A stretch of DNA of 64,000 nucleotides from contig JABBOT010000001.1 of assembly GCA_016165875.1 (NCBI GenBank), forward strand, positions 36,697,011 to 36,761,010, in the 5' to 3' direction. Made by a program: the position numbers and the translations under genes. A model generated the notes under the pieces. That model searched no databases. It had not been told where the DNA came from and worked only from the letters and a program-made list of their open reading frames with translations. Below are positions 23,322-36,650 of the stretch, piece by piece (the stretch's first letter is position 1; the number at the start of each line of letters is the position of its first letter). Source of the stretch: Acanthopleura granulata (lineage: Eukaryota > Mollusca > Polyplacophora > Chitonida > Chitonidae).

Positions 23322-23618
23322 AGTCCACTACAAAAAGAGCGATCTCTTGAAAGTGACCTTAAAACCTGTTCAGTGAAGCAACCACCATCGACATGACCGG
23401 AAGCATTCGGTATATACTTTAGTCCACTACAAAAAAAGCGACCTCTTGAAAGTGACCTTAAAACCTGTTCAGTGAAGCAACCACCATCGACATGATCGGA
23501 AGCATTCGGTATATACTTTAGTCCACTACAAAAAAAGCGACCTCTTGAAAGTGACCTTAAACCTGTTCAGTGAAGCAACCACCATCGACATGATCGGAAG
23601 CATTCGGTGTATACTTTT
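23322..23618 (+). repeat. Local triplication, 99-bp unit
   Basis: Units start at 23322, 23421 and 23520, each beginning 'agtccactacaaaaa' and continuing to 'ggaagcattcggt'. Copies 1 (about 9215-9310) and 3 (about 37500-37605) have a single unit. The units differ at only a few bases, so the triplication is recent relative to the tandem array. Confidence 0.9.
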
Positions 23619-24504
23619 TTCTAAGAAAAAGAAAGAAAGGTCGAGTTTCGTTGCTTTCATGCATCGTGCCCTTACATACGTCGCAAGACCGAGTCAATAA
23701 ACCCTTAAAACGCGGATTCAGAAATTGAACTTCTCATAAACATCGTGTACTGAGCACCACGTTAGCCATTAAAGCTTAATAAGGTTTTATGTCTGTATGA
23801 CCTGAATACTTGACTGGTATAGGCCACCTCGCACCTTACTAATCGTCTTACTTCGACCGTCATGCCATGGGTGCTGTTACAGCTCAGCCAAAAGACCCAT
23901 GTGAGCATAACATATCAGAAATTTGTCTCATATTTGGTTTATCGAATGTTAAGTGGCCGATATCTTGAAATAACGGCAGTCAGTTAGACAGGAAACCATA
24001 AAAAAGGTGATCCCAGGGGAGGTTCGTGTTTTGGCTAGCAGATCTGATAACGTATCTATTCTACGACAAGATCACGGCGACCTGTGTCTGTTGTTATCCT
24101 GGACGTGAGATCCGAGCAACAGAAGACCAGTCTGGTAGGGATCCTGTGATATATATACGCCACAGACGTGAGATGGATATATCTATATTCAATTTGGACA
24201 CAGTCTGGAGGTTGCCTACATGCAAGCCTTTTGTTCCGGAAAGAGCAGCTGTTGTCAGTTGTGGTTATTAATGTGTTGTATTTTTGAGGCGCAATAGCCC
24301 TGAAAATGGTCCATGCTGAATGACCATTGTTCGCTTGCAAAGGCATAAGTACGACGTTACGAGTTTGTCCACAATACGTCACCGCAAAGGCAGGAATGAA
24401 CAATGAACAGACGAAATAGCTTTGGCATGAATTCTTTTGGCTGCAAAGGCTTTCCCATGATGACGGATTTTGGAGGCCTGCAGTTGTACAAGATAGTGTT
24501 AGTT

Positions 24505-25301
24505 TGTGTGGGAAGAGTTTATAAATAGGCTCTCATATTTGTGTTAGGTCTGAGTTATCTCCCTTTTTATACCGTTATGTAAGGTTAAATTGCCTAAGAC
24601 ATTTGGTGGCCTTTTCTGAAGTCAAAGTTGGCATGTTTTGGGATTGACGCCGTCATCGTTAATGTTCCGATGCGGGCGAGTATCCGACCAACCTTGTTGA
24701 TAAACGACTTATATGCGGCTTTGGTGCGTAATAAAACTAGTTCTTATGTTTCCTGTGTTCTTAAGGCACGTGAACATGCTATGTATTGTACGTGCTATGT
24801 TATGTACACTGATTGTGTAATGTTTCATGTAGTAACATCATGTTGTACCTGTGTAACGTATTCGCCAGTATAGTCTAATGATGCATGTAATTCAGATAGG
24901 TACGGTGTTTTAAACAATGTAACACACAGGTATTTACCATCAGTGGTAACAGTAGAGGCTTATTGGGGACGTTTGATTTCATTTAGTGATATCAGAGATA
25001 TCTGCAGATTATTTACTGTCAGTGTAAGATTTATTTCACCTGATGTTTATATTGATCTGTAGTAAGGCCTTGTCTTATATGATGTCAGAGGTAGTGCTGA
25101 TGTATTTGTTGTTTCAGGGATACAGCTACCCTGTTCTGTGCCCTTTTTTCTTCCCTTTGTCTCTTTTGATATACAATTGTGAAACTGTGAATATCTATGA
25201 AGAACATTCAGCCTACATTAAAATTATTCCCATTAAAGAACTGAAAGTAGCATCTTGAACATTGGTGTTGTGAATTTATTTCTACCTGCCCATGAGCCAC
25301 A
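24505..25301 (+). mobile_element. Insertion private to copy 2, possible solo LTR
   Basis: About 797 bp between 'agatagtgttagtt' and 'tctgcacctatccttttgtg'; copy 1 is continuous at about 10190-10215. The ends are TGTG...CACA. A TATA-like 'ttataaatag' lies about 15 bp inside the left end, and an AATAAA is present internally, all typical of an LTR. I could not find a convincing target-site duplication. No coding frame was recognised. Confidence 0.5.
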
Positions 25302-26869
25302 TCTGCACCTATCCTTTTGTGCTTTTTTGAACAGCCAATGTGTGATATTAAATACTGGAACTCTCAGTTTTTAAAAACGTAAAAGCATGGCTGTGAATCG
25401 CCGTTTTGCTGAATGAAGGCCAAGCAGTATTAAATTTGGCAAAAATTAACGTACTCCTAATATATACCTTCACAACTTAGTAACACTACTTGATGTGGCC
25501 CTTGGGTAAGTCCTTTAGCCAGTGGCGTTCCGACAGAGATAACAGACACAGAGAGAAGTAGATGCCGTCTTACACCCCGGCACCTCGTTAAGTGAATGGC
25601 CTAATATGTTAAAAGATAACATGTCAAAACCTTACCGCACGGACGGACCGACAAGCAGAAAGACATTGCGATTATGGAGTTGCTTGTTGCAGCCAAAATA
25701 CCAACAAGCATTAATAGCGAAACAAGTATAACAGGATTTAATGTGACAGAATAAAATCGTCGTAAATTATCTCAGTATAAATTCGGATGGTATACCAGAA
25801 GCTAATCCCGAACTGTTACATAACGAATGACGAGGGCGGAAAGTCGGGTTGTACACGTCGGCGACTGTCACTTCTTGCAGCACATGCCTGGCGTCAGTCA
25901 GACGTCTGACGCACATCTGAATGAATAAAGCACAACACTGAGATTCCGCGCTCAGCGGCCGACAATCTGGAATGGGACACATTGGCAGCGTTTACAATCA
26001 GGCAGGACTTGTAATACCTAACAGGCCGTACAGAACTGAATTTTTATAAATACCGGCGGAAAACATCAGTCATGACTATGTTCTGTATGAAGCTTTAAAT
26101 GGCCAGATTCATCTTTGCAGCATCAATTTCGGTAGCATTATAAGTAAGGAATATTAAGTTTGAGCCGTTTACGAAGAGGGTGTCGTCATGACAGTTACAT
26201 CTGACATAACTTACACCCTGTTTGTAAAACGCCCTAAAGTGAGACAAAATTGCCAGGGTTCCATTTTGTAGATCTGGTCGTGTAAAGGCTTTGTGAAAGC
26301 TTCAGATGACGAGAGGCCATACACCAGATACTATATAGGGACAGAAATACCGGTTTAGATATACGAGGTAAAGTCGGCTTTGTGAGGTAAAGTCTCGAGA
26401 CTTTCTGCACTTCCCATTAAAGTGCTTCTTGCACTGGTTTGGCCATGAGGTCAAATTCACTAACTGTCTTTTCCAAAGTTCTTCCAGAACGATGGATTAA
26501 TTTCATCTGAGCTCCTTTCACCAAATGTCATTATTTTGTAAACGAGCTTCCCATTTAACAAAAAAGATAAACCATTTGTCTTGAAAAGGTATGAAAATTT
26601 GCGACATGTGGGAACCGTGGCTTATATAGCTTGTGCTTTCGTTTATTTGTCTGTTTCTGTCTTTGGAACGCTGCCATTTAGATCAGCTGGCTATGTCTCT
26701 CATCGAGGCTGGTCCTGCCTTACGTGGGTGTGTGCACGTTGGTCATCAGTCTGATCAGAGAGATCCAGAGTTTCTGCTTTCGACCCTCCACGTGTCTGTG
26801 CCCGATCTTACCCAGCAGACGATGGAAATAAGCTTCCTGGCGTCCAGCAGTTGAGCGGAAGGAACGCTG

Positions 26870-27540
26870 GATGTCTTAGCAACTGAATCACGTTTCTCAT
26901 CGGTGTTGAAGACACAAGGCGATGGTAAACTTTTATTCTCGCTCGATATACCTCGCCCCTATGTCCTGCGAGCGACTCACGTTTATGGCGACACATGGTT
27001 AAGAGCATGATGTTCATCTACCACTCCCTACGCCCCACAAACCGGTTCACATGCAAAACAGGAGGAAAAATCTAACCGACCAAAGGAAAACTGCAGAAGC
27101 TGAACTGTGCAAGAGGCATATTCCCTTTCCGTTTTAGTGAGTCCATTACTCACATTAGCACGTGTAGTGTTTGGTCAGTGGCCTTGCACTAATTTTCGGC
27201 TGACGAGTATTCGCAAGTGAGCGACTCCTTACACAGGAAATTGGGCATATACGTGAGTCCTTTTGTTTCTCGCGTTTGGCTAATTTCTGTCTGTATCGGA
27301 GACGCTTTGATTCCGGGGTCGTTTTGATGAGGAAATTTTAACTCAGTGGTGACCTTTGGCGCTTCCGATTCTGGAGAAGCCTTTGTGGAAGAGAGTAATC
27401 CAATCTGGAGGTATCTGGGGATAAATAGCTTGAAGGCCAACGGACATACGCTACTTGTTTGGTAGTTCAAGTTTTACTCGCTTTACATTTGAAACGCTTT
27501 GAATAAAACTAAACGGGAAATCGAATAAACGACGACGTTT
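26870..27540. other. Most conserved block of the unit, copy 2
   Basis: This is the counterpart of 12040-12720 and 40255-40925. A 93-codon minus-strand frame (27189-27470) is open here and in copy 3, but the two versions differ mainly at amino-acid-changing positions. It is not accepted as a gene. Confidence 0.5.
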
Positions 27541-28929
27541 TAGCATACGTCGTCGTGCATACTGTCCGCTGTTTGCTGGCCTTCTCCACTGCATGACCAC
27601 GTGAATAAAATAAATTTCTTACATGGTATCTGTTTGATCCATCTTCTCATTTATTTGCATATTTGGTAGTTTAAGTTTAATACATGTTCTAATAACACTG
27701 CATATCAATTTTGTCTTTAAGTTTTGTTATTCCTAAACATATGAGGCTGTTTTGAGTGTTCCTATTTAACTGAGATTTTCGTGTGTTTTTCTGTTTTCTT
27801 ATTACTATCATTTTCGTTTCTGTAATACAAGCATAGGTCGGCCATATCTAGGTTCATCTAGCGAAGTTCCTTCAACATGACGGTGTTATCAGGAGACTGT
27901 ACCTGATTTCACACGACAGAATACACTTTTCCTCTTACTTATCTGTGGGGGAACAAGTATCACAGATCACGTAATCGCCTGATAGCTCATATCCACGCAT
28001 AATGGAATATGTTAAGATTATTATGCATGCATGATCGGTCAACTTACGGCATAATGTATATCCTATGCATAAACATAAATCATTAACTTATTTCTAGGCT
28101 TGATAGACAATTGACCTAAGTGGACACAGACAGGAAGCGTTTGGGTCCGTACTCCATTGTCCAACCAGAACTGGTGGCCCTTCAAGAAGAGTGTCCGTAT
28201 AGTAAAATCGGTGATTCTGTGGCAACGTTGTTTCTCTGTACTCATCCTGTATAAGTAAGTATAGTTAGTGACAGACTGGGCTATTTTGTACTCCATGATT
28301 TCTAAACCACATCATTTATACAGGCCAATGTATGGTCCAGGCTCTTCCCCATATATTATAAGACAGCCTCATCACGCTTCGTTACACGGGAGATTTCATG
28401 ACATGTCTGACGCGTGTTTTCATTTTGCACTATAATGGTGCTGTGTCGTTGAACGTGGATTAGGTCGCATCGGATTGGAATTAGAACAGACATTCCGACG
28501 GTCAAGAATTGGTAACCATGGAGAATAACCATAACCGCTTATTTTAGATTCCTAACAAGGTCAGATATGTTTATCTGTAATCGACTTTGATTACACAGTC
28601 TGAACACACGTCTTTCCCACAACGTGAACCAAGGAGGTCTTATAACGAGGTACGGATGTGGAATTAATATCATCCAGCAGACCTGGTCTCATCTCGCTGA
28701 CTTGGTATCACCTGTCTGACATGTCAGTCTGGTACTAATCGTCATATTACCAACAAAACACCTGAGAAACCTTTGCTGAGATGCTGACCGACTATAACAG
28801 TAACTGATGGGTTTCTTTAAGGGCAGCGATTAAGACTGATACATTGAATCAATTCTGTGCACGCTTTTCTGCAAAGTGATTTTTAAGAGATGGACGGCGT
28901 GCCCAGTCATAACTACCCTAAGCCAGAAC

Positions 28930-30033
28930 AACAGCTTACTTGGGTCGGGCCAGCTTACCTGGGTCAGTACTACCTCTCCTTACTAGCTTACCTGGATCTG
29001 GACTAGCTTACCTACCTCAGGAATACCTTACCTGGGTGACGACTAGCTTTCCTGGGTCAGGAATAGCTTACGAGGGTCAAAACTAACGTTCCTTGGTCAG
29101 TACTAGCTTACCTGTGTCAGGACTAGTTTACGTGGATCAGGACTAGGTTCCCTCTGTCAGGATTAGCCTACCTGTGTCAGTACTAGCTTACCTGAGCCAG
29201 TACTAACTTGCCTGGTTCAGGACTAGTTTACCTGGGCTAGGATTAGCTTACCTGTATCAGTACAAGGTTAACTCTGGTAGTGCTAAGTTACCTGGTCAGG
29301 ATTAGGTTACCTGTATCAATACTAGCTTACCTTGGTCAGTACTACCTTACTTGGGTCAGAACTAGCTTACCTGGGTCAGGATTATCTTACTTGCGCCAGG
29401 ACTAGGTTACCTGGGAGAGAACTAGTTTACGTGGATCAGGAATAGCTTACCTGTGTCAGGACTAGGCTACCTGAGTCATAACTGACTTACCTTAGGTTAT
29501 CTTTGTCAGAACTAGCTTACCTGTGTCAGTACTAGGCTACCTGAGTCAGGGCTAGCATACCCGGGTCACTACTCGCTCACTTGGGTCAGAACTAAGTTAC
29601 CGGGGTTAGAAATAGCTTACCTGTGTCAGAACTAGGTTATCTCTGTCATGACTACCTTCCCTGTGTTAGTACCTGCTTACCTGTGCCAGGACTAGGTTAT
29701 CTGGGTCAATACTAGCTTCCCTGTGTCAGTACTTGCTTACCTGTGTCAGGACTAGGTTATCTGGGTCAATACTAGCTTCCCTGTGTCAGTACTTGCTTAC
29801 CTGGGTCAGGACTAGGTTACTTGGCTCAGGACTAGCTCACCTGTGTCAGGACTAGCTTACTTGAGGCAGGACTGGATTACCTGGATCAGGACTACGTTAC
29901 GTGGGTGCGGTCTAACTTTCCTGGGTCAAGACTAGCTTACCTGGTGCAGGACTAGCTTACCTGTACCAGTACCAACTTAGCTGGGTGAGGGCTAGCTTAC
30001 AGGGTCCAGGACCAGCTTGTCTGACTCAGTTCT
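28930..30033. repeat. 20-bp minisatellite, copy 2
   Basis: Same unit as 14090-15218. The first and last units carry the same variants as copy 1 (for example 'gtaccagtaccaacttagct' near the end), while the interior has been reshuffled. A 60-bp, three-unit block around 29696-29815 occurs twice in succession. This is what internal unequal exchange would leave. Confidence 0.9.
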
Positions 30034-30124
30034 GAGTACAAATGCTCCATCGCCTTACAGACTACCTTTTGGGTACGGAACTTATGGGAGGCGTCAATCA
30101 CCTACCTAAACTGAGAGTAGGTAC

Positions 30125-30660
30125 AGTGATGTAACAGCACACTTGTTAAAGGAACAGATCACATTTAAACAAAGTGTGTGTATTCTAAAATGCCTCTCCG
30201 TGCTATTTTTAGATATGGTCGTCATTATTTTTTGACATTTTGTTACAATGATGAAAAAAGAAATTAACACTTGGGTGGTACTGTGGGCTTTTCGGACCAT
30301 ATTTAACAGACTGAAGCACATTGACGTCATTGATTCTTTTTAGCTGCTAAACATCCTCTTATTACTATATATCTTCGTTCTTCATGAATATATAAGTATT
30401 ACAACACCTACATCTGTATTTAATGTGGAAACATCACAGTTACAGCTTGTTTTGCAACAAAAAAGAATCTGTGGCGTCATTGTGCTTCAATAAGGTCCAA
30501 AAAGCCCATCGTGGCACCTCAGTCTTTATTTCCCTTTCAATCATTGTAAAAAAAAATAAATCAAGACTAATTTGGAATCAACACGAAATTACCTTTCAGA
30601 TGATGCTTACTTTCTAAAAATGTAGTCTGTTCTTTTAAGGTGCGCCACACCAGTCCAAGA
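30125..30660. repeat. Junction inverted repeat, copy 2/3 boundary
   Basis: The arms are about 30125-30340 and 30453-30650, with a spacer of about 110 bp. The relation also shows in translation: minus-strand frames of the left arm and plus-strand frames of the right arm give similar peptides (for example 'VRKAHSTT' and 'VQKAHRGT'). This is a by-product of the DNA repeat and does not indicate a gene. Sequence and position match the inverted repeat at 15310-15850. Confidence 0.75.
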
Positions 30661-31754
30661 ATGAAATAAGATGAGCATTCAGATTGGATCATGGACATTG
30701 AATTTTTGGTAGGTTGGGGCGTACCCAAATTTTTGCGATCATTATTCTTCAGACAAGTTTGTGGGCTCAATTTTGCAACCTTAATCGTGTTGAAAAAGCA
30801 TTTAATTGTCTTCATACACACTTTCTTTAAGCTTCTAAAGGTTAGTGGCGACCTCCGCCAATCCTATTTCCTCCACCCACAAGTCTGACATGCAATAAAT
30901 AAATGACAAATAAGAAGAGAACAAACATTTGGAGACAGACACTGATCACAGGCAGGTCGAATATCAGGACTTAGGCTGGAATTTCAAACCAAACATGTCT
31001 TTGTTTATCTGAAATGATATGTTGATTGGGTGAGTTCATTTACTTGTGGATAAAGGGATGTTGTGTTGCACTGAATGATTATGGCTATAACGCCCTGTCG
31101 GCAAAATTGCAGCCATATCTAGGTGATGTGTTTGAAAACCAAGTCATTCTTCTTGAATACAATCTTGCTGCCTGAACTGCATCAAATGTGTCATAATTTT
31201 TTGTGAAACGCCAACTGCAATAATGAACAAGTAATTGAAGAAGTGACGAGAATAGCAGGTATTTAAAAATCTGACTCCATTCCACCAAAACAAAAGCATG
31301 ATGGGAAATATGTTATATAAGTTAGCTGATGCTGAGGTCATCAAAGGACTTGTTAAAGGTGACGTGAACTAGTACAAATACTAACAACATAATCAAGGTA
31401 CCTTGCATCCTCAGCAAATTCGATGTAGTAAATATATCTACAGACTCAGTTTAAAAACATAATTCATGAGCTTGTGATGTGGAAAATGTATTTTTCATGT
31501 TGCGCTCGTAGGAACTTCACCGAAATAATCAAATTACCTGCCAAGATCATATGGAGCCTTCGTCTGATACGCGAAAGCATGCAGCGTGTACACGTACATG
31601 TACGTGGTCGAATTTGCGGAAGATTTAGGGTAGCTGAGGATTGTGAAGAAGATGGATTTAGAGATAGAATAACAGCGGGTGATCCTAAGTGATGCCAGAT
31701 GGTGCTCGTTAGCAAGTTTCTGGCAACTTCTTGTTTTTTTCTTCACGAACAAAA

Positions 31755-31764
31755 GGGGGGGGGG
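31755..31764 (+). repeat. G-run
   Basis: Ten consecutive G in copy 3. Copy 1 has a shorter form ('aaagggg', about 3507). This is a length-variable simple sequence. Confidence 0.6.
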
Positions 31765-32779
31765 TCATTAGAGGTAGTGACAATTATAGATGAAGATTTG
31801 AGGTTTGAGTAACATAATGTTGATAGGGTGGGGGGAGGAGGGGAGAAGAACTAAAAGGTCAGGATGCGAAGAGCGAAGGAAAATCAGACTGCGGTTGACA
31901 AGAGTAGGTACAGCATTAGAAACTTTTATTTTAAATTTGTATAAGGATCGAGAGGACCGTATTAGGAAATCCGAGAAACCCGAATAAGAAGTGCATTAAG
32001 ATATCAACGTGCCTGTATTAAAATGTTGTTTCTTTTGCTAAAGGAATGGCTTTTTTTTTCTTTTTTTTTTCTTTTTTAATGGTTGAGTTATGAGAAGAGC
32101 CATTGTGTCAGTGGGTGTAAGCCGATTAGTTCGAGCTGTCTAATGCTGCGGGTAGATCAGATCGAGTCTTATTCGTATGTATCCAACAGGTGAAGTCATT
32201 AGCTGAAACTGACAATTGGGGAAATACGGTAGTCCAAAAATCCGTCATCATTTGTCATTTGTCCGTCTGTGCATGGCTCTCTAACAAACACAGGGTTGTT
32301 TTTTTTAATGATGGCGACTTTATTACTGGTCACTTGAAAGCTTTGTTTTCGACATTTTTGAATAATAAATGGATGAAGCCTGGTAATTTTCTTTTCCTTT
32401 AGGAGAATACGTGACGATTAAATGGTATAAAAAATATAAATTTTGATATCTCCATCTTCATTCCCTCATGGGTAGGTCAAAATTGGTGTCTGAACTAGGA
32501 TGAACTGGATATGCAACAAGACCTTTTCAAGGAAGTTTCTGTCTTCGTACTGTCTTAAATCATGATTTATATTAAGGGTGCTTAAGGGCGTCGAGTTGTG
32601 CAAGCCATTTGCTGTTGTCTTTTTTGTGTGTAGGTTTTTTTCTTGCAGCAGAATATTGTACATGATTTAAACCTGAAATATTGAATTTAGACACGCCATT
32701 TTGTAGTTGCTTCTCACCCATCTACATGTCACCCGTAAAGCTTTTTTTTTGCTGGTATTTGGGCCCGTAAATTTCATTG

Positions 32780-32850
32780 ATTTATTTAATTATTTGATTG
32801 CTGTTTTACGCCGTGCTCAAGTCAGCGGCCAGCACTTTGGTGGGACACAG
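32780..32850 (-). mobile_element. SINE tail fragment, reverse, copy 3
   Basis: This is the counterpart of 4485-4585, with 'aatattgcacttttacgaga' lost from the middle. Confidence 0.55.
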
Positions 32851-33201
32851 CCGTAAATTTGAATTCGAGGCACATGGTGCTACATGTAAGTAGTACAGAG
32901 GAATGTCGTTGTTTGGAGGACAATTAAGAAGAAGTTAGTTGTCGTGTCTAGATTAATTAAGGGCTCGTGTCCTGGACCAGATTGTCATTAAATCCCAACT
33001 CCGAGGTTGACATTCCCTTCTCGATCACGGTCATTTAGATCTTCTCCCGTTTTTATTATCCCAGTGTGTTAGATGGCCTCAACATGTCTGGACGAGCCAG
33101 TCCTATACGATCGACGGTCAGTTTTACCTGAGAATTCGGCAAAGAGTTTAATTTGGCCGACCTGGTCTGCAAACATTTGGCTCTGGTCATTGTAATGATT
33201 T

Positions 33202-33245
33202 AACAGTGAAATCAATAGTTTTGTCTACCGTGATCGCTCACTGTT
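33202..33245 (+). other. Conserved hairpin, copy 3
   Basis: This is the copy-3 version of the hairpin at 4927-4970. One stem base has changed (AACAGTGAA), which opens the innermost pair of the 9-bp stem. Confidence 0.5.
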
Positions 33246-36200
33246 CACCTATGTAATTGTGTGCCTGCACAAGACACAAAAGCTACACAGCCACCAGCTC
33301 TTCCAGACTCTATTTTCTTTCTTGAAGGAGACAGGTGCCTCCCGCATCTTAATTCACCAAACCCGAAAAGTAAACTTAATTTACTTCTTTCTTTCTCAAG
33401 TTTGTATGTAAATCGAAAACATTTTCCTCATTCCAAAAAAAGAGGTAAGCAGACAGACTCTTAATATGCTAATTAAGTCCATTTCTTGCCATTTAATGGC
33501 TCTAGGTAATCTTGTAATACCTTGTGATAAAGGGATTCCAATCTAAAAGCGGAGATAAGAATTGAAATGAAACAACACATGCCAGAAGTTTCAGTTGACT
33601 TTGTGAAATAGAGAAAGAAAAAAGATCTCAAATAATCATGCGGTTGCCTTTTAATATAACGTCTTCAACACTTTTATCCTTGTGTATAGTTTTACCGTTC
33701 ATGCATGGTTGGGGTATATAAAACCATTCACAAAATACACGATTTATATGTTTGAAAGGGATGTGATAAATTATTTATGTTTTATTCATCAACACGTCTA
33801 CTGTCTGTGCATAATACGGTTGTGTGAGTTTTAAAAGAATAAATTGAAAAATTGCTCACCTCTACCGGCAAGAAGTATTTTGCTGTTTTCATTGCCTCCT
33901 TGCCTACTTCCGGTTTTCATTTTCATTTCCGATCAGTTAAGACCTCAAATTCCCTAGACTGTGTAAACACCCAATCAGTACCTGCATGAAGGTGTATAAT
34001 ATTACATTTGCATTGCTTTAGGCACTTACAACAAAAAGATTTTATAACATAAGGAACAAGATCCATCTGAACCGTTAGATCACGTGATGCGATGACTGTG
34101 TATCAAGCGATTTATTCCCTCAAAATCTATTACAACTTGATAATGTGCTCAGAATCAAAAGAGATCAAAAACAAATTGAATTTAAACCTAAAGGCCTTAA
34201 ATCCCGGGTATATTTTTCATCCGAGAATTGTGCTTGTTGCCACGTTTGGATTTACTTCCAGAAACCGGTTGCAGTAAAATTGCTTTTTGCGTCAGCAATA
34301 ACACCGCTCTTGGTGAAAAAGTAACACCACACAAACATTGTGAGTGCAAGATTTGTCTCAAGACAATCGTGGTTTGTATTTGAGTGTCATTTATTGTCAA
34401 CCACATGGATGATTTGTCTTTCATACGTCTAATGCAATGGCGATAATTTTTTCTTGAATTGTTGAAGCATGTTCTCCGTTCTTCTTGCTCCATGTTATTG
34501 GATATGGATTCCGTTGACTTCTTAAGTTAAACGACGACTGCTATTCTAGACTCGATAAATTGCTATTCAAATATTTTTGTGAACAGTTAGAATAAACTAC
34601 GACCGAGGCCCGATTTCGCCGATGACGTAGGACCAGGTGTCAACTTTCATACTGTCCACACTACCTTGGTGTTACTCTACATGCTCTAGTTTTCGTGTTA
34701 ACAGTTCGCCACTTTGTGTCAGTGGTGACGTTGGTTGTAAGAAGGTACAGAACAGTACTGTATAGGGGAATCAACACATTCGTCTGGAGGACAATGTATC
34801 TGCCTCTGGGGAGATTAACTACTACTGATAAAGCCTGGAAGATGCCAGCTGCTACTGCGAGATTTCACACACGTACATTTTAAATCAGTTGTCACATTGC
34901 AATTACAGGAAAGCGGTGTCTCTGCGATCCCTGCCCTGAGCCTATTCCGACGTCGCCTAGGAACGATAACTCATGGCCCAGTCTCGTTAACTGGACGTTT
35001 TTGTCTCCGTAAAGCACACAGAACGGCCACCAGGCGATACTTGTGGACAATGAGGATCTAATGTGGAAATATTTATGATGTATTTTAATTTCGTGCCAGC
35101 ATGTTTGGTGGCCGCTCCGGTTAGAGACCGGTGTCTACTTGTGTCATTGTACGTCATGTGGGTACAATTGGTTTTTCAGGTGCGGTGTGTTGGACGCCGG
35201 GGTGGCCGACCTCTTGGCTTCACCTTAGTGAGGGAATCCTGCTCAGGGAGAGACTGGCGAATTATCCTTCCATAGAGAAACCCGCTAAATTCCTGTCTTT
35301 ATTCCTCATTCACATGCAGCCTTCTGCCCAGACGAGTGTGTGTCAACAGAGACACTAGCCTTTCGTGACGGTTCTTTTGTCATCTGTGTTTGTAGCTTTT
35401 GTGGAATAATGTCGATTACAGCAATATGAAATCATTAGGTGTAGATAAACAAGTGAAACAATGGCAAGCGTGTGAAGGCGACCGCAATTAATGCCAAAGC
35501 ATACTGAAGTATGTCAATTTTTGTTTACGGTCAAGCGATTGCTAATGTGGCCTGACAAATGAAGTCCTGTAGCCATTGTTGTATTTTCTGTGTGGAATTT
35601 ATTCAAATACTTGACTTTTCCACTTTTGTATCATTTATATATGCCATCATTTGAATAAAACACTGAAACGAAGTGGCAATTCTTGTCAAAAATCCATTGC
35701 GGCCTCGCTCGAAAGTTTCACAATATTTACCGAGGACATTACGAGCGATGTAGGACTGTTGACATTACTAAATGTTCCATAAATCATAAAGTATGTGGCA
35801 TTCATTCAAGCGTCTACTAATGCGTCTGGTGACGAGGATAAAATGGACGAAGTTATGCATACTTCAATTTTGTATCTTTTTCTCATGGGGTTGAAAAGGT
35901 TTTTGTTGCCCGGAGTCATTAATACTGTATGTGGCACTACTTGAACTGGGCCTAATTGTAGGTTGGTGGAAACGTCTACCTGACAATTACAATGTGTGGG
36001 CATCTGCACCCTAACATCCTCCAAACTGGTACTTGGTAATCCCAAACGTTCTGTTCGACCATGTGTACTACGTCAGACTAAACACGGTTTGACTGTAGAA
36101 TACGGTGGTCGGGATCTCGGCTAAGTGAGGCCTGAGAAGTTTCTTCGAACTGTATACAGTGCATTGCGTGAGACATTGTCACGGCACTATCCTGTTACAG

Positions 36201-36352
36201 CTGCATGGCACTGTAGTTTTTGGTTTTATTGACCTGTTTTCAATTATTACATGTGCAGTCCACTTGATAATGGCTTCCAAACCTAACAGATCCAGGTCCA
36301 ATCGTGAAATATTTTCATCAGGCTTGTGTACTTAAGTGCACGGTAATGAAGT

Positions 36353-36650
36353 GGGTAGGAATATTTATTTATTTTTTTTTTACTTTTATTTATTTCATTG
36401 GTGTTTTATGCCGTATTCAAGAATATTTCACTTATACGACGGCGGCCAGCATTATTATGGGAGGAAGCCCGGCAGAGCCCGGGGGAAACCCACAAGCAGG
36501 CGCAGGCTGCTGACAGTCCTTCACCACGCACGGCCGGAGAGGAAGCCAGCATGAGCTGGACTTGAAATCACAGCGTCCACATTGGTGGAAGACTCGTGGG
36601 TCATTGCGCTGCGATAGCGCGCTAACCCACTGAGCCACTGGGTAGGAATA
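36353..36650 (-). mobile_element. Full SINE, reverse, with target-site duplication
   Basis: 'gggtaggaata' at 36353-36363 and 36640-36650 flanks an element at 36364-36639. Read on the minus strand it has a tRNA-like head ('gtggctcagtgggttagcgc'), a B-box-like 'gatttcaagtccagctcatg', the conserved body, and an A/T-rich tail. Copy 1 has an empty site (near 8025). Copy 2 keeps only the tail at 21880-21925. Confidence 0.9.

Larger units (their letters stand above)
15219..30033. repeat. 13.4-kb tandem unit, copy 2 (14.8 kb with insertions)
   Basis: The second copy begins right after the word 'gactcagttct' that ends the copy-1 minisatellite and runs to the same word at 30023-30033. It is longer than the base unit because of two private insertions of about 0.8 kb (17968-18768 and 24505-25301), a SINE at 22896-23098 with clear target-site duplication, another SINE at about 19245-19445 and a 99-bp triplication at 23322-23618. 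Against copies 1 and 3 it also has private deletions: about 430 bp near 17595, about 125 bp near 21120, about 150 bp near 26468 and about 50 bp near 26605. It is the most rearranged copy, as expected of non-coding DNA under little constraint. Confidence 0.88.

Noticed and set aside
17968..25301. The two private insertions as copies of one element, since both are about 0.8 kb
   Set aside because: Their ends and interiors do not resemble one another by eye, so the equal length is probably coincidence.
27189..27470. 93-codon minus-strand frame, open in copies 2 and 3 (also 40575-40856)
   Set aside because: Differences between the two copies are mostly amino-acid changing, copy 1 has a frameshift, and no family is recognisable. 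The DNA is conserved for another reason.
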